Counted from the first letter of the stretch, positions 17,736-28,991 are shown. The stretch: DNA of 64,000 nt from Arthrobacter tumbae (GCF_016907495.1 NZ_JAFBCC010000001.1:558001-622000); one strand, 5' to 3'. Numbers and translations: made by a program. Notes: generated from the sequence alone by a model not told the origin.

Positions 17736-19045
17736 CGCAATAACCCTTCGTAGTGGCGCTGCTGCAGCTGCGCGTCAATTTGCTTCACCGTCTCGAGGCC
17801 AACGCCGACCATGATGAGGATCGAGACTCCACCGAACGGGAAGTTCTGGTTTGCATTGATGACCACGAGCGCGATCAACGGGATGAGCGCAACAAGACCG
17901 AGGTAGATGGCGCCCGGCAGGGTGATGCGGGACAGGACGTACTGGAGGTACTCAGCCGTAGGCCGCCCCGCCCGGATACCCGGGATGAAGCCGCCGTACT
18001 TCTTCATGTTCTCCGACACTTCGTCCGGGTTGAAGGTGATCGCCACGTAGAAATACGTGAAGAACACGATCATCGCGAAGTACAACGCCATGTAGAGGGG
18101 GTGATCACCCGAGGTCAGGTAGGTGGTGATCCAGTTGACCCACTCCGGAGGCGGCGTCTCGCCATCCGTGGGGGTGTTGAACTGGGCGATCAGCGACGGG
18201 AGGTACAGCATCGATGATGCGAAGATCACGGGGATGACGCCCGCCATGTTGACCTTGATCGGTATGTAGGTGCTGCTGCCGCCCAGCGTGCGGCGGCCCA
18301 CCATGCGCTTGGCATACTGCACCGGAATACGGCGCTGTGACTGCTCAACGAAAATCACGAGCATCACCACAATGACGCCTACTACCAGGACGCTGATGAA
18401 GACGCTCCAGCCCTGCGTGCGCAGGATCTCACCCAGCGAGCTGGGGAAACCCGCAGCGATCGCGGTGAAGATCAGCAGCGACATGCCGTTGCCGACGCCG
18501 CGCTCGGTGATGAGCTCGCCCATCCACATGATGAGGCCAGTACCGGCGGTCAGGGTGAGGATGAGCAGGATGATGGTGATGAGGCTGTCGTCCGGGATGA
18601 TCGGCACCGGACAGTTACCCAGCAAGGCACCTGATCGCGCCAACGACACCAGCGTCGTGGCGTTCAGCAGCCCGAGGGCAATCGTCAGATAGCGCGTGTA
18701 CTGGGTCAGTTGTGCCTGTCCCTGTGCGCCTTCCTGGTGCAGCTCCTGGAAACGGGGAATGACCACACGGAGCAGCTGCGTGATGATGCTGGCCGTGATG
18801 TAGGGCATGATCCCGAGAGCAAAGATGGACACCTGCAGCAGCGCACCGCCGCTGAAGAGGTTCACGAACTGGTAGAGGCCGCCCTCTGTGTTGCCGAGCT
18901 GCAAACACTGCTGCACGTTGCCGTAGTCAACACCGGGCGCCGGGATGAACGCACCCAAACGGAAGATGGTGATGATTCCCAGCGTGAACAACAGCTTGCG
19001 CCGCAAGTCTGGCGTCCGGAAAGCCCGGCCAATAGCGCTAAGCAA
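17732..19045 (-). CDS. secY: Preprotein translocase channel SecY
   Basis: 437 residues with ten membrane helices, the SecYEG pore for protein export and insertion. It begins at TTG 19045 with AGGAGG just upstream. The N-terminal LLFTLGIITIFRLGAFIPAPG and cytoplasmic-loop GRRTLGGSSTYIP blocks are typical. Unlike the E. coli layout, a strong hairpin terminator and its own promoter separate it from rplO. Confidence 0.95.
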   Translation of the reverse strand: MLSAIGRAFRTPDLRRKLLFTLGIITIFRLGAFIPAPGVDYGNVQQCLQLGNTEGGLYQFVNLFSGGALLQVSIFALGIMPYITASIITQLLRVVIPRFQELHQEGAQGQAQLTQYTRYLTIALGLLNATTLVSLARSGALLGNCPVPIIPDDSLITIILLILTLTAGTGLIMWMGELITERGVGNGMSLLIFTAIAAGFPSSLGEILRTQGWSVFISVLVVGVIVVMLVIFVEQSQRRIPVQYAKRMVGRRTLGGSSTYIPIKVNMAGVIPVIFASSMLYLPSLIAQFNTPTDGETPPPEWVNWITTYLTSGDHPLYMALYFAMIVFFTYFYVAITFNPDEVSENMKKYGGFIPGIRAGRPTAEYLQYVLSRITLPGAIYLGLVALIPLIALVVINANQNFPFGGVSILIMVGVGLETVKQIDAQLQQRHYEGLLR

Positions 19046-19098
19046 GCGTCCTCCTGATTAAGTCTTAGTGGCCCTTCACGGGCAATACGCACCAACCG

Positions 19099-19104
19099 AG
19101 TCTA
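19099..19104 (-). promoter_or_regulatory. -10 element of the secY-adk-map promoter
   Basis: TAGACT (context GTTAGACT) lies about 55 bases upstream of secY and downstream of the rplO terminator. A weak -35 (CTTTTG) is 17 bases before it. The same hexamer precedes rpsL, tuf and tRNA-Trp in this window. Confidence 0.5.
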
Positions 19105-19169
19105 ACGGGTGGAACCGGGCGCAAAAGAACCCGGGGAATCAATTGAGCCTGTTAAACGAAACAAACTCC

Positions 19170-19196
19170 TGGTGGACCGGAGATTCCGGCCCACCA
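19170..19196 (-). terminator. Terminator after rplO (end of spc cluster)
   Basis: A 12-bp stem with 3-base loop (TGGTGGGCCGGA / TCCGGTCCACCA on the minus strand, one G-U pair), followed by a T-rich stretch (GGAGTTTGTTTCGTTT). It lies about 50 bases beyond the rplO stop. Confidence 0.7.
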
Positions 19197-19248
19197 AGAG
19201 TCTAGTTGCTTCATGAGCTAGATCACAGCCGGCTACCGAGGCTGGGAA

Positions 19249-19797
19249 CTAGAGCCCCGAGACGGAACCGCCGGCGGCGGTGATCTTCTCGGCAGCGCTG
19301 GCGGACACGGCGTGAACCTTGACGTCCACCTTGACCGCGATGTCGCCCGTTCCCAGCACCTTGACGAGCTGGTTCTTGCGCACTGCGCCCTTGGCGATCA
19401 GGCTGTCAACGGACACCTCGCCGCCTTCGGGGTAGAGCTCATTGAGCTTGTCCAGGTTCACTACCTGGTACTCAACGCGGAACGGGTTCTTGAACCCACG
19501 CAGCTTCGGCAGGCGCATGTGCAGCGGCAGCTGCCCACCAGCGAATCCTGCCTTGACCGAGTAGCGTGCCTTGGTGCCCTTGGTACCACGGCCTGCGGTC
19601 TTACCCTTGGAACCCTCACCGCGACCAACGCGGGTCTTTGCGGTTTTGGCTCCGGGGGCGGGACGAAGGTGGTGTACCTTCAGCGCGTGGACGCGGGGCG
19701 TGCTCTCAGCAGTTTCCTGAGCGGCAACGGACTTGGCAGCAGGCTTGCGGGCCGGCTTCTTCTCGGTGGATTCCTCCACCGTCTTCTTCTCTGCCAT
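19249..19797 (-). CDS. rplO: Ribosomal protein L15
   Basis: 182 residues against about 145-150 usual. The first ~35 residues are a Lys/Glu/Ala-rich low-complexity extension; the L15 core starts near [20 protein letters not shown] and includes the Gly/Lys-rich [16 protein letters not shown] loop. It is the last spc-cluster gene before a terminator and shares one base with rpmD. Confidence 0.94.
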   Translation of the reverse strand: MAEKKTVEESTEKKPARKPAAKSVAAQETAESTPRVHALKVHHLRPAPGAKTAKTRVGRGEGSKGKTAGRGTKGTKARYSVKAGFAGGQLPLHMRLPKLRGFKNPFRVEYQVVNLDKLNELYPEGGEVSVDSLIAKGAVRKNQLVKVLGTGDIAVKVDVKVHAVSASAAEKITAAGGSVSGL

Positions 19798-20015
19798 TAC
19801 TTGGCCTCCTCAACCTTCACGAGGTGCGGAACCGTGTTGACCATGCCTACGGTCACTGCGTCAGCGTTACGGACAACGGTGTGTCCGATCCGCTTCAGGC
19901 CGAGTGAACGAAGGGTGTCGCGCTGGTTCTGCTTACCGCCAATGACGGACTTGATCTGGGTGATTTCCAGCTTCGCTGAGCTGACAACCACGCGCTTGGG
20001 TGTAATAGCAGTCAT
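19797..20015 (-). CDS. rpmD: Ribosomal protein L30
   Basis: 72 residues with the L30 pattern: [29 protein letters not shown], then NTVPHLVKV. It overlaps both rpsE and rplO by a single base, implying translational coupling. Confidence 0.94.
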   Translation of the reverse strand: MTAITPKRVVVSSAKLEITQIKSVIGGKQNQRDTLRSLGLKRIGHTVVRNADAVTVGMVNTVPHLVKVEEAK

Positions 20016-20752
20016 TACGCACCTGCCTTCTGATCCTGCATAGCGTGCAGCATCGACGTGGAAGCAACCTGGTCGAGCGGCAGGCCACGGCGTGCCGCTA
20101 CAGCCTGGGGCTCTTCGAGCCTCTTCAGCGCGTCAACAGTTGCGTGAACAATGTTGATGGCGTTGGAGGATCCGAGTGACTTGGAAAGGACATCGTGGAT
20201 ACCGACGCACTCCAGCACAGCGCGCACCGGACCACCGGCGATTACACCGGTACCGGGAGACGCCGGGCGCAGGAGTACGACGCCGGCAGCGGCCTCGCCC
20301 TGCACCAGGTGCGGAACTGTGCCACCGATGCGGGGAACCTTGAAGAAGGACTTCTTGGCTTCCTCCACGCCCTTGGCGATAGCCGAGGGAACTTCCTTTG
20401 CCTTGCCGTAGCCGACACCGACCATGCCGTTGCCGTCGCCGACAACAACGAGTGCGGTGAAGCTGAACCGCCGGCCGCCCTTGACGACCTTTGATACGCG
20501 GTTGATCGACACGACGCGCTCTACGAACTTGTCCTTGTCGTCACGACCACCGTCGCGTCCGCCACGGCCGCCATCGCGTCCGCCGCGACCGCTGTCACGG
20601 CCGCCGCGCTCTCCACGGCGACCGCCGCCGCCGCGGCGGTCGTCAGTAGCTGACGCCGTCTCGGTGGTTCCGGCCGCGGGAGCTTCGGTTGCTGGCTGCT
20701 CAGCCTTTGCCGTATTCAATGAGGCTTCCTTTGCGTTATTCTGCTCGGTCAC
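20015..20752 (-). CDS. rpsE: Ribosomal protein S5 with RGG-type N-terminal extension
   Basis: 245 residues, about 80 more than E. coli S5. The extension (residues 1-75) is Ala/Glu-rich, then contains repeats of the type [11 protein letters not shown]. The S5 core starts near [18 protein letters not shown] (double-stranded-RNA-binding-like fold), important for decoding fidelity. RGG repeats elsewhere bind RNA; whether these do is unknown. Overlaps rplR by 4 bases. Confidence 0.94.
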   Translation of the reverse strand: MTEQNNAKEASLNTAKAEQPATEAPAAGTTETASATDDRRGGGGRRGERGGRDSGRGGRDGGRGGRDGGRDDKDKFVERVVSINRVSKVVKGGRRFSFTALVVVGDGNGMVGVGYGKAKEVPSAIAKGVEEAKKSFFKVPRIGGTVPHLVQGEAAAGVVLLRPASPGTGVIAGGPVRAVLECVGIHDVLSKSLGSSNAINIVHATVDALKRLEEPQAVAARRGLPLDQVASTSMLHAMQDQKAGA

Positions 20753-21132
20753 AGTGCCAGCCCACCTTCACGTGCGCCGTCTGCGATTGCGGCAACCCGG
20801 CCGTGGTACTTGTTGCCCCCACGGTCGAAGACGACTGCCTCAATGCCCGCAGCCTTTGCCCGCTCAGCAACGAGCTCGCCGACGCGCTTGGCCTTGGCGG
20901 TCTTGTCGCCGTCGAACGAACGCAGGTCCGCTTCGAGGGTCGACGCCGATGCCACAGTGATGCCCTTGGTGTCGTCGACAACCTGCACGAACATGTGGCG
21001 GGCTGAACGGTTGACCACCAGACGGGGACGGACAGCAGTACCGGTAATGCGCTTGCGGACCCGAAGGTGGCGCCGTCCGCGCTGGGCGGACTTGCTCTTC
21101 GACGTGCGCTTCTTGTTGATGCTCAGTGTCAT
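20749..21132 (-). CDS. rplR: Ribosomal protein L18
   Basis: 127 residues. The basic N-terminus ([22 protein letters not shown]) and C-terminal [24 protein letters not shown] block identify L18, which binds 5S rRNA with L5. Next gene rplF is 2 bases away. Confidence 0.94.
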   Translation of the reverse strand: MTLSINKKRTSKSKSAQRGRRHLRVRKRITGTAVRPRLVVNRSARHMFVQVVDDTKGITVASASTLEADLRSFDGDKTAKAKRVGELVAERAKAAGIEAVVFDRGGNKYHGRVAAIADGAREGGLAL

Positions 21133-21134
21133 GG

Positions 21135-21671
21135 TTACTTACCAGCCTTTCCGACCTTGCGGCGAATAATTTCGCCCGCGTAGCGGATGCCCTTGCCCTT
21201 ATAGGGATCCGGACGGCGCAGCTTGCGGATGTTCGCAGCAACTTCGCCGACCTGCTGCTTGTTGATGCCGGAGACGGACACCTTCGTGGGGCTGTCCACG
21301 GTGAGCGTGATGCCCTCCGGGGCCTTGACGGCCACGGGGTGGCTGTAGCCCAGTGCGAACTCCAGGTCTGAACCCTTGGCCTGCACGCGGTAACCGGTGC
21401 CGACAATCTCAAGGTTCTTCTTGTAGCCCTCGGTCACTCCAACAATCATGTTGGAGATCAGGGTGCGGGTCAGGCCGTGCAGCGAACGCGCTTCGCGCTC
21501 GTCATTCGGGCGGGAGACGGTGATGGTGCTTTCCTCAAGCGATACCTGGATGGGGCTGGCAACAGAGTGGCTCAGCTCGCCCTTCGATCCCTTGACGGAA
21601 ACAACACTGCCGTCAACCTTGACCTCAACGCCTGCGGGCACGGTGATGGGGAGACGTCCAATACGTGACAT
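21135..21671 (-). CDS. rplF: Ribosomal protein L6
   Basis: 178 residues, normal length. [17 protein letters not shown] start and [21 protein letters not shown] end. Two tandem L6 folds near the sarcin-ricin loop. Confidence 0.95.
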   Translation of the reverse strand: MSRIGRLPITVPAGVEVKVDGSVVSVKGSKGELSHSVASPIQVSLEESTITVSRPNDEREARSLHGLTRTLISNMIVGVTEGYKKNLEIVGTGYRVQAKGSDLEFALGYSHPVAVKAPEGITLTVDSPTKVSVSGINKQQVGEVAANIRKLRRPDPYKGKGIRYAGEIIRRKVGKAGK

Positions 21672-21691
21672 TTTTCTCTTTCCCTTTCCCG

Positions 21692-22090
21692 CTACCAGAC
21701 GTAGGCGAGGACTTCCCCACCTACACCCTTCTTGGCTGCCTGGCGGTCTGTGAGCAGACCGGAGGACGTGGACAGGATGGCAATGCCCAGTCCGCCCAGT
21801 ACGTGCGGCAGATTGGTGGACTTTGCGTAGACGCGCAGGCCCGGCTTGGAGATGCGCCGGATGCCCGCGATGGAGCGCTGACGGTCAGGACCGAACTTGA
21901 GGTCGATGGTGAGCTTCTTGCCCACCTCAGCCTCTTCTTCCTTCCAGCCGCCGATGTAGCCTTCGGCCTTCAGGATGTCGGCAACGCGTGCCTTCAGCTT
22001 GCTGTATGGCATGGACACGGTGTCGTGGTATGCCGAGTTGGCGTTGCGGAGACGCGTAAGCATGTCTGCAACTGGATCTGTCATTGTCAT
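21692..22090 (-). CDS. rpsH: Ribosomal protein S8
   Basis: 132 residues. [17 protein letters not shown] start and [23 protein letters not shown] end are diagnostic. Central 30S assembly protein and, in E. coli, translational repressor of the spc operon. The 95 bases between it and rplE cannot hold rpsN, which is usually found here. Confidence 0.95.
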   Translation of the reverse strand: MTMTDPVADMLTRLRNANSAYHDTVSMPYSKLKARVADILKAEGYIGGWKEEEAEVGKKLTIDLKFGPDRQRSIAGIRRISKPGLRVYAKSTNLPHVLGGLGIAILSTSSGLLTDRQAAKKGVGGEVLAYVW

Positions 22091-22185
22091 TGGGCTCTAG
22101 CCCTTCCTCGGAACGGTTTCCGCTACTCCGGTGAGAACCAGCATCAGCTGGCCAGACCCCGGAACGGACCTGCAACGTAGTTGAA

Positions 22186-22761
22186 TTAGTCTTCGGATTT
22201 GAACGGGAAGCCGAGCGCCTTGAGCAGTGCGCGGCCTTCGGCGTCAGTCTTGGCGGTGGTCACAACGGTGATGTCCATGCCACGGACACGGTCAATCTTG
22301 TCCTGGTCGATCTCGTGGAACATTGACTGCTCCGTGAGACCGAAGGTGTAGTTGCCGTTGCCGTCGAACTGGCGCCCGTTGAGGCCGCGGAAGTCACGGA
22401 TACGGGGCAGTGCCAGCGAGACCAGGCGGTCGACGAATTCCCACATGCGGTCTCCGCGCAGAGTTGCGTGCGCACCGATCGGCATTCCTTCGCGGAGCTT
22501 GAACTGCGCGATGGACTTGCGTGCCTTGGTGACCTGCGGCTTCTGGCCGGTGATCTGGGTGAGGTCGCGGACCGCACCGTCAATGAGCTTGGAGTCCTTG
22601 GCGGCATCTCCAACACCCATGTTCACGACGACCTTGACCAGCCGGGGAACCTGGTTGACGTTGCTGTAGCTGAATTCCTCCAGCAGCGTCGACTTGATTT
22701 CCGATGCGTAGCGGGCCTTCAGGCGGGGGGTGATCTTTGTTTCTACGGCTTCAGCAGTCAT
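22186..22761 (-). CDS. rplE: Ribosomal protein L5
   Basis: 191 residues. Motifs [22 protein letters not shown] and [17 protein letters not shown] are typical. Binds 5S rRNA and contacts P-site tRNA. Shares one base with rplX. Confidence 0.95.
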   Translation of the reverse strand: MTAEAVETKITPRLKARYASEIKSTLLEEFSYSNVNQVPRLVKVVVNMGVGDAAKDSKLIDGAVRDLTQITGQKPQVTKARKSIAQFKLREGMPIGAHATLRGDRMWEFVDRLVSLALPRIRDFRGLNGRQFDGNGNYTFGLTEQSMFHEIDQDKIDRVRGMDITVVTTAKTDAEGRALLKALGFPFKSED

Positions 22762-23138
22762 TACAGATCCTTCCCTGATGCCTTGGCGACGCGGATGCGG
22801 ACCGTGCGCTCACGGCCGTCCCGCTCCACGGTTTCGGTGCGGTAGCCGACGCGGGTGGGCTTCTTGCTCTCCGGGTCTACCACTGCGACGTTACTGATGT
22901 GGATGGAAGCCTCAACGGTCTCGATGCCACCGGTCTTGGTACCGCGCTGCGTCTGCCCAGCCTTGGTGTGCTTCGTGATGCGGTTGATGCCTTCGACCAG
23001 TACACGGTTGCTCTCAGGGAATACCTTGAGGACCTTGCCCTGCTTGCCGCGGTCTCCGCCGCGCTCCTGCTTGGCGCCGGTGATGACCTGAACGAGGTCA
23101 CCCTTCTTGATCTTCAGCTTCGAACGGGTCTGAGCCAT
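22761..23138 (-). CDS. rplX: Ribosomal protein L24
   Basis: 125 residues, slightly longer than E. coli (104). A KOW motif ([21 protein letters not shown]) near the N-terminus. L24 initiates 50S assembly. It starts 2 bases after rplN. Confidence 0.95.
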   Translation of the reverse strand: MAQTRSKLKIKKGDLVQVITGAKQERGGDRGKQGKVLKVFPESNRVLVEGINRITKHTKAGQTQRGTKTGGIETVEASIHISNVAVVDPESKKPTRVGYRTETVERDGRERTVRIRVAKASGKDL

Positions 23139-23140
23139 GA

Positions 23141-23509
23141 CTACAGCACCTCCGGGGCCAGTGAAATGATCTTCATGAAGCGCTTGTCGCGAAGTTCGCG
23201 ACCGACCGGACCGAAGATACGGGTACCACGGGGATCGCCGTCGGCCTTGAGGATGACGGCAGCGTTCTCATCGAACTTGATGTAGGAACCATCCGCACGG
23301 CGGCGTTCCTTCTTGGTGCGGACGATGACGGCCTTGACCACATCGCCCTTCTTGACGTTCCCACCAGGGATGGCGTCTTTGACGGTGGCGACGATGACGT
23401 CGCCAATTCCTGCGTAGCGACGTCCGGATCCACCGAGAACACGAATGGTAAGGATTTCCTTAGCACCGGTGTTGTCGGCGATCTTGAGTCGCGACTCTTG
23501 CTGAATCAC
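23141..23509 (-). CDS. rplN: Ribosomal protein L14
   Basis: 122 residues, family length: [19 protein letters not shown] start, [19 protein letters not shown] end. First gene of the spc cluster, separated from rpsQ by 370 bases that contain a terminator and a likely promoter. Confidence 0.95.
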   Translation of the reverse strand: MIQQESRLKIADNTGAKEILTIRVLGGSGRRYAGIGDVIVATVKDAIPGGNVKKGDVVKAVIVRTKKERRRADGSYIKFDENAAVILKADGDPRGTRIFGPVGRELRDKRFMKIISLAPEVL

Positions 23510-23796
23510 TATCTACTCCTTGCGTCGCGCCGGTTCTCAGACCGAAATCATGCATACGGAATGAGCCTTGCGGAACGGTTGATCGGGGTGTCTCTGGACC
23601 CACCTGGATTTTGCCAGGGATGGGCCTAAACGCCCGTGCCCGAGGCATTTGCCTCCCAGTCGCCGAAGCGCAGGGAAGTACTATGCCGGAGCACGATTGT
23701 TTACGAGGTTTTCATGATGACGCTCGGGAAGTGCAGATGAAATCTACACGGAAGGCGCCATACAAACTCAATATCCTAGCACGGATCGAAACGCAA
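23510..23796 (-). promoter_or_regulatory. spc-cluster promoter and leader
   Basis: No gene is visible. TAGGAT at 23773-23778 (minus strand) is a plausible -10; no convincing -35 is seen. It would give rplN a 5' UTR of about 250 nt, which contains a short palindrome (GAGGCAAATGCCTC). The length suggests room for ribosomal-protein feedback, but I recognise no known leader. Confidence 0.4.
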
Positions 23797-23830
23797 GCAG
23801 TCCCCCGTTCCGCGAGGAACGAGGGACTGC
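23797..23830 (-). terminator. Terminator after rpsQ (end of S10 cluster)
   Basis: A 15-bp stem (GCAGTCCCTCGTTCC / GGAACGGGGGACTGC on the minus strand, one U-G pair) with a 4-base loop, followed by a modestly T-rich TTGCGTTTCG. It lies 50 bases past the rpsQ stop. Confidence 0.7.
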
Positions 23831-23850
23831 CGTTGTCGACGAATCGACGG

Positions 23851-23890
23851 TGCTTGGCCTTACGTGGCCTTACTTGGCCTTACTTGGCCT
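23851..23890. repeat. Four tandem 10-base units across the rpsQ stop
   Basis: On the plus strand the units read TGCTTGGCCT, TACGTGGCCT, TACTTGGCCT, TACTTGGCCT. The innermost unit contains the last codons of rpsQ; on the minus strand three units carry TAA, so the end of the gene is followed by copies of its own stop context. Probably replication slippage. Confidence 0.85.
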
Positions 23891-24167
23891 TTTCCAGGAT
23901 TTCCACCAGGCGCCACCGCTTGGTAGCGGACAGCGGGCGGGTCTCGCTGATCAGAACCATGTCGCCGATGCCGGCGGTGTTCTGCTCATCGTGGACCTTG
24001 ACCTTGGAGCTGCGGCGGAGGACCTTGCCGTAGAGGGCGTGCTTCACACGGTCCTCCACCTGCACGACTACCGTCTTGTCCATCTTGTCCGACACGACGT
24101 AGCCGCGGCGGGTCTTACGGTTACCGCGGGCGTCAGCCTCTACAGCGCCGTTCTTCTCTTCACTCAT
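23880..24167 (-). CDS. rpsQ: Ribosomal protein S17
   Basis: 95 residues. [28 protein letters not shown] and the [19 protein letters not shown]-terminus define S17, an OB-fold 16S-binding protein. Last gene of the S10 cluster, overlapping rpmC by 4 bases; its stop codon is inside a 10-base tandem repeat. Confidence 0.95.
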   Translation of the reverse strand: MSEEKNGAVEADARGNRKTRRGYVVSDKMDKTVVVQVEDRVKHALYGKVLRRSSKVKVHDEQNTAGIGDMVLISETRPLSATKRWRLVEILEKAK

Positions 24168-24511
24168 TTGGCGTCCTCCTCAGAAGCCTGTGTTTCCACG
24201 GACTTTTCGTCCTTTGTGGAGGCAGCCTTGGAACCCTTCGATTTCTTGCCGGCCTTTTCAGTCTTTGCTTCTTCTACCGGGGCAACGACGTCGGGTCGGA
24301 GTCCCAGCTCGCGCTCGCGCAGCACGGTGTAGATGCGGGCGATATCCCGCTTCACCGAGCGCAGGCGGCCGTGATTTTCAAGCTGACCGGTGGCTGACTG
24401 GAAGCGCAGGTTGAACAGCTCTTCCTTAGCCTTGGCGAGTTCCTCCACCAGACGGTCCTTATCGAACCCATCCAGCTGGTCGGTTGCCAGTTCCTTTGAA
24501 CCGAGTGCCAT
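24164..24511 (-). CDS. rpmC: Ribosomal protein L29 with C-terminal extension
   Basis: 115 residues against 60-80 usual. The two-helix core ([24 protein letters not shown]) covers about residues 20-80; the rest is a Lys/Glu/Ser low-complexity tail. L29 sits at the peptide exit with L23, where trigger factor and SRP dock. Confidence 0.93.
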   Translation of the reverse strand: MALGSKELATDQLDGFDKDRLVEELAKAKEELFNLRFQSATGQLENHGRLRSVKRDIARIYTVLRERELGLRPDVVAPVEEAKTEKAGKKSKGSKAASTKDEKSVETQASEEDAK

Positions 24512-24513
24512 GA

Positions 24514-24930
24514 CTATTCACCACCCTCACGACGCACGATACGTGCCTTCAACGGCAGCTTATGGATCGCCAGGCGCAGTGCCTCGCGAGCTACCTCTTC
24601 ATTGACACCGGAGAGTTCAAAGAGAACGCGCCCCGGCTTGACGTTGGCGACCCACCACTCAGGGGAACCCTTACCGGAACCCATACGGGTTTCAGCAGGC
24701 TTCTTGGTCAGCGGACGGTCCGGGTAGATGTTGATCCACACCTTTCCACCACGCTTGATGTGACGGGTCATTGCGATACGCGCGGATTCGATCTGGCGGT
24801 TGGTGACGTATGCCGGGCTCAGAGCCTGGATACCCCACTCACCAAAGCTGACCTCCGTGCCGCCGGTAGCAGCGCCCGAACGACCGGGGTGATGCTGCTT
24901 ACGGAACTTCACTCGACGTGGGATAAGCAT
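24514..24930 (-). CDS. rplP: Ribosomal protein L16
   Basis: 138 residues. [19 protein letters not shown] start and [21 protein letters not shown] are typical; binds near the A-site finger. rpsC ends at the base before... its start, i.e. the two genes abut without a gap. Confidence 0.95.
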   Translation of the reverse strand: MLIPRRVKFRKQHHPGRSGAATGGTEVSFGEWGIQALSPAYVTNRQIESARIAMTRHIKRGGKVWINIYPDRPLTKKPAETRMGSGKGSPEWWVANVKPGRVLFELSGVNEEVAREALRLAIHKLPLKARIVRREGGE

Positions 24931-25791
24931 TTAAGCCTGTCCTCCTTCCGCTGCAGCAGCGGACTCGGCCGGTGCGGTCTCGGCGGGAGCAGCGTTGGCT
25001 TCACCCTGACCGGCACCGCGATCGGTATTACGACGACGACGGTCGCCTCCGCGATCGCCTCCGCGGTCAGCGCCGGCCGGGCCACGGCCCGGTCGGTCTC
25101 CGCCACCACGGCCACGCGAAGGTGCTGCGGCAGCCTGGGCTGCGAGCTCCTTGGCGGTGACGTCGCCCTTGTAGATCCATACCTTCACGCCGATGCGGCC
25201 GAAGGTGGTCTTCGCTTCGAAGAAGCCGTAGTCGATGTTCGCACGCAGGGTGTGCAGGGGCACACGGCCTTCGCGGTAGAACTCCGAGCGGCTCATTTCC
25301 GCGCCGCCGAGACGGCCGGAGCACTGTACGCGGATGCCCTTGGCACCGGCACGCTGTGCCGACTGCATGGCCTTCTTCATGGCGCGGCGGAAAGCCACAC
25401 GCGAAGAGAGCTGCTCAGCGACGCCCTGGGCAACAAGCTGTGCCTCGATCTCGGGGTTCTTGACCTCGAGGATGTTCAGCTGAACCTGCTTGCCTGTGAG
25501 CTTCTCGAGCTCGCCGCGGATGCGGTCCGCTTCGGCGCCGCGGCGGCCGATGACGATACCGGGACGTGCTGTGTGGATATCCACACGAACGCGGTCGCGG
25601 GTGCGCTCGATCTCAACCTTGGCGATGCCTGCGCGGTCCATGCCCGTGGACATGAGCTGACGGATCTTGATGTCCTCGCGAACGAAGTCCTTGTAGCGCT
25701 GGCCCGGCTTGTTGCTGTCAGCAAACCAGTGTGACCGGTGGTCAGTGGTGATGCCGAGTCGGAACCCGTGCGGGTTTACTTTCTGTCCCAC
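24931..25791 (-). CDS. rpsC: Ribosomal protein S3 with Arg/Gly-rich tail
   Basis: 286 residues against 233 in E. coli. Residues 1-215 are the KH domain and C-terminal S3 domain ([14 protein letters not shown] start). The last ~70 residues are low complexity: a [18 protein letters not shown] segment then an Ala/Glu tail. S3 forms the mRNA entry channel. It abuts rplV and rplP. Confidence 0.94.
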   Translation of the reverse strand: MGQKVNPHGFRLGITTDHRSHWFADSNKPGQRYKDFVREDIKIRQLMSTGMDRAGIAKVEIERTRDRVRVDIHTARPGIVIGRRGAEADRIRGELEKLTGKQVQLNILEVKNPEIEAQLVAQGVAEQLSSRVAFRRAMKKAMQSAQRAGAKGIRVQCSGRLGGAEMSRSEFYREGRVPLHTLRANIDYGFFEAKTTFGRIGVKVWIYKGDVTAKELAAQAAAAPSRGRGGGDRPGRGPAGADRGGDRGGDRRRRNTDRGAGQGEANAAPAETAPAESAAAAEGGQA

Positions 25792-26157
25792 TTAGCGAGC
25801 CTCCACTTTCTCAGGGGTAGCGACTACCACAGTGACGTGGCTGGTCCGCTTCTTGATCTGAAATGCACGACCCTGAGCTCGCGGCTGGAACCGCTTCATG
25901 GTCGGGCCTTCATCAACAAACGCTTCGCTGATGATGAGGTCGCCTTCGTCGAACGCCAGGCCGTCGCGGTCCGCGAGGACCCGGGCGTTGGCGATCGCCG
26001 ACTGTACTACCTTGAAAACCGGCTCCGAAGCTGCCTGGGGGGCAAACTTCAGGATTGCCAGAGCCTCATTCGCTTGCTTACCACGAACAAGGTTGACGAC
26101 GCGCCGGGCCTTCATAGGCGTTACGCGCAGATGACGCGCAATAGCCTTGGCTTCCAT
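25792..26157 (-). CDS. rplV: Ribosomal protein L22
   Basis: 121 residues. [20 protein letters not shown] and the beta-hairpin [21 protein letters not shown], which lines the exit tunnel, are intact. Confidence 0.95.
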   Translation of the reverse strand: MEAKAIARHLRVTPMKARRVVNLVRGKQANEALAILKFAPQAASEPVFKVVQSAIANARVLADRDGLAFDEGDLIISEAFVDEGPTMKRFQPRAQGRAFQIKKRTSHVTVVVATPEKVEAR

Positions 26158-26196
26158 TGCTTTCCTTCTCTCGTCTTAGCCGTAGAAACAGGCGCC

Positions 26197-26478
26197 TTAG
26201 CGGCGCTTGCCCTTGCGGTCGTCCTTCACATGGCCGCGGAATGTCCGCGTGGGAGCGAATTCGCCGAGCTTGTGCCCGACCATCGACTCGGTGACAAACA
26301 CCGGAATGTGCTTGCGCCCGTCATGCACGGCAATGGTGTGGCCGAGCATGTCCGGGATGATCATGGAACGGCGGGACCACGTCTTGATGACGTTCTTGGT
26401 GCCCTTCTCGTTCTCGCGGTCCACCTTGACGAACAGGTGCTGATCGACGAAGGGGCCTTTCTTCAGGCTGCGTGGCAT
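26197..26478 (-). CDS. rpsS: Ribosomal protein S19
   Basis: 93 residues, normal: [15 protein letters not shown] start, [25 protein letters not shown]. Located in the 30S head with S13. Confidence 0.95.
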   Translation of the reverse strand: MPRSLKKGPFVDQHLFVKVDRENEKGTKNVIKTWSRRSMIIPDMLGHTIAVHDGRKHIPVFVTESMVGHKLGEFAPTRTFRGHVKDDRKGKRR

Positions 26479-26490
26479 GTTTCCAGGCTC

Positions 26491-27330
<840 letters not shown>

Positions 27331-27360
27331 TTTTCAGTTCCTCGTTAAAGTGGTCTCCGC

Positions 27361-27666
27361 TCAGCTGAGCGGACCGCCGAAGATGTCGATCGTGCCTTCT
27401 TTTAGGGTGACAATTGCGCGCTTGGTGTCCTTGCGCTGTCCCCATCCGAAGCGGGTGCGCTTGCGCTTCCCTACACGGTTGATGGTGTTGATCGAGTCGA
27501 CCTTTACGGAGAAAATCTTCTCCACGGCCAGCTTGATCTCGGTCTTGTTGGAGCGCGGGTCGACCAGGAAGGTGTACTTTCCTTCGTCGATCAGTCCGTA
27601 GCTCTTCTCCGACACGACGGGTGCAATGACGACGTCGCGAGGATCCTTGGTGATGGAGCCACTCAC
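27361..27666 (-). CDS. rplW: Ribosomal protein L23
   Basis: 101 residues. [23 protein letters not shown] and the [20 protein letters not shown] loop identify L23, the trigger-factor/SRP docking protein. Overlaps rplD by 4 bases. Confidence 0.95.
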   Translation of the reverse strand: MSGSITKDPRDVVIAPVVSEKSYGLIDEGKYTFLVDPRSNKTEIKLAVEKIFSVKVDSINTINRVGKRKRTRFGWGQRKDTKRAIVTLKEGTIDIFGGPLS

Positions 27667-28331
27667 TTGGCGTCCTCCTCAGTAGTAATGCCTTCGGCAG
27701 AGCCGGCAGCCTGCGCCGTACCAACAAAGGTGTCGTAGGCGGCCTTCGTGAAAATCACGTCGTCCGATACGAGTACGTCATAGGTGTTCAGCTGATCCAC
27801 ATACAGGGTGTGGACGTCGAGCAGGTTGCGCACGGACAGTGCGGCCTGGTCATTTGAACGCTCGATGACGAGCAGCAGGTTGGGACGCTCCGAGACACCG
27901 CGCAGCGCGACCATTGCGGCCTTTGTCGACGGCTTCTCACCGCCGATCAGCGACTCGATGACGTGAATGCGTCCGTTGCGTGCCCGGTCGGAGAGGGCAC
28001 CGCGCAGGGCGGCGGCCTTCATTTTCTTGGGGGTGCGCTGGCTGTAGTCACGCGGAGTGGGGCCGTGGACAACGCCACCGCCGGTCATGTGCGGTGCGCG
28101 GATAGAGCCCTGGCGTGCGCGGCCGGTGCCCTTCTGCTTGAACGGCTTGCGGCCGGCTCCGCTGACCTCGGCGCGTGTCTTGGTCTTGTGCGTACCCTGA
28201 CGGGCGGCAGCAAGCTGGGCCACGACGACCTGGTGCAGCAGCGGAACGTTGGTCTGTACATCGAAGATCTCAGCGGGGAGATCAACGTTCAAGGTGCTCG
28301 CTGAGCCCTTGGCAGCAGTATTGGTAGCCAT
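27663..28331 (-). CDS. rplD: Ribosomal protein L4
   Basis: 222 residues. The exit-tunnel loop ([25 protein letters not shown]) and GPTPRDYSQ are conserved. In E. coli L4 also represses the S10 operon; no equivalent can be proven here. Confidence 0.95.
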   Translation of the reverse strand: MATNTAAKGSASTLNVDLPAEIFDVQTNVPLLHQVVVAQLAAARQGTHKTKTRAEVSGAGRKPFKQKGTGRARQGSIRAPHMTGGGVVHGPTPRDYSQRTPKKMKAAALRGALSDRARNGRIHVIESLIGGEKPSTKAAMVALRGVSERPNLLLVIERSNDQAALSVRNLLDVHTLYVDQLNTYDVLVSDDVIFTKAAYDTFVGTAQAAGSAEGITTEEDAK

Positions 28332-28334
28332 GAC

Positions 28335-28991
28335 TTATGCTCCCTTCACGGCGGTGCGTACAAGTACGACCTGTCCGCGGGCGCCGGGGACGGCACCCTT
28401 GATCAGCAGCAGCGACTTCTCGACGTCCACAGCATGAACGGTGAGATTCAGGGTGGTCTGGCGAACGGCACCCATACGGCCTGCCATTTTCATACCCCTG
28501 AAGACGCGGCTGGGGGTGGAGGCGCCACCGATCGAGCCGGGCTTGCGGTGGTTCTTGTGAGCACCGTGCGATGCTCCGACGCCGTGGAAGCCGTGACGCT
28601 TCATGACGCCGGCAAAGCCCTTGCCCTTGGTCTTGCCGATGACGTCGACCTGCTGGCCGGCTTCGAACAGCTCAACAGAGAGTTCCTGGCCGAGCGAGTA
28701 GGAATCAACATCGGACGTGCGCAGCTCGACAACGTGGCGGCGCGGCGTGACGCCGGCCTTTTCGAAGTGGCCGGCGAGCGGCTTGGTGACCTTGCGCGGA
28801 TCGATCTGGCCGAAGCCGATCTGAACAGCACTGTAGCCGTCAGCGGCAGCGGTGCGCAGCTGCGTGATGACGTTGGAGTCAGCCTGCAGGACCGTCACCG
28901 GTACGAGGAGGTTGTTTTCATCCCAGACCTGGGTCATGCCGAGCTTGGTAGCCAGCAGTCCCTTGACCTGGCGCGTAAGCGAAGTAGACAT
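28335..28991 (-). CDS. rplC: Ribosomal protein L3
   Basis: 218 residues. [16 protein letters not shown] near the N-terminus and [15 protein letters not shown] with the [14 protein letters not shown] loop near the peptidyl-transferase centre. Confidence 0.95.
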   Translation of the reverse strand: MSTSLTRQVKGLLATKLGMTQVWDENNLLVPVTVLQADSNVITQLRTAAADGYSAVQIGFGQIDPRKVTKPLAGHFEKAGVTPRRHVVELRTSDVDSYSLGQELSVELFEAGQQVDVIGKTKGKGFAGVMKRHGFHGVGASHGAHKNHRKPGSIGGASTPSRVFRGMKMAGRMGAVRQTTLNLTVHAVDVEKSLLLIKGAVPGARGQVVLVRTAVKGA

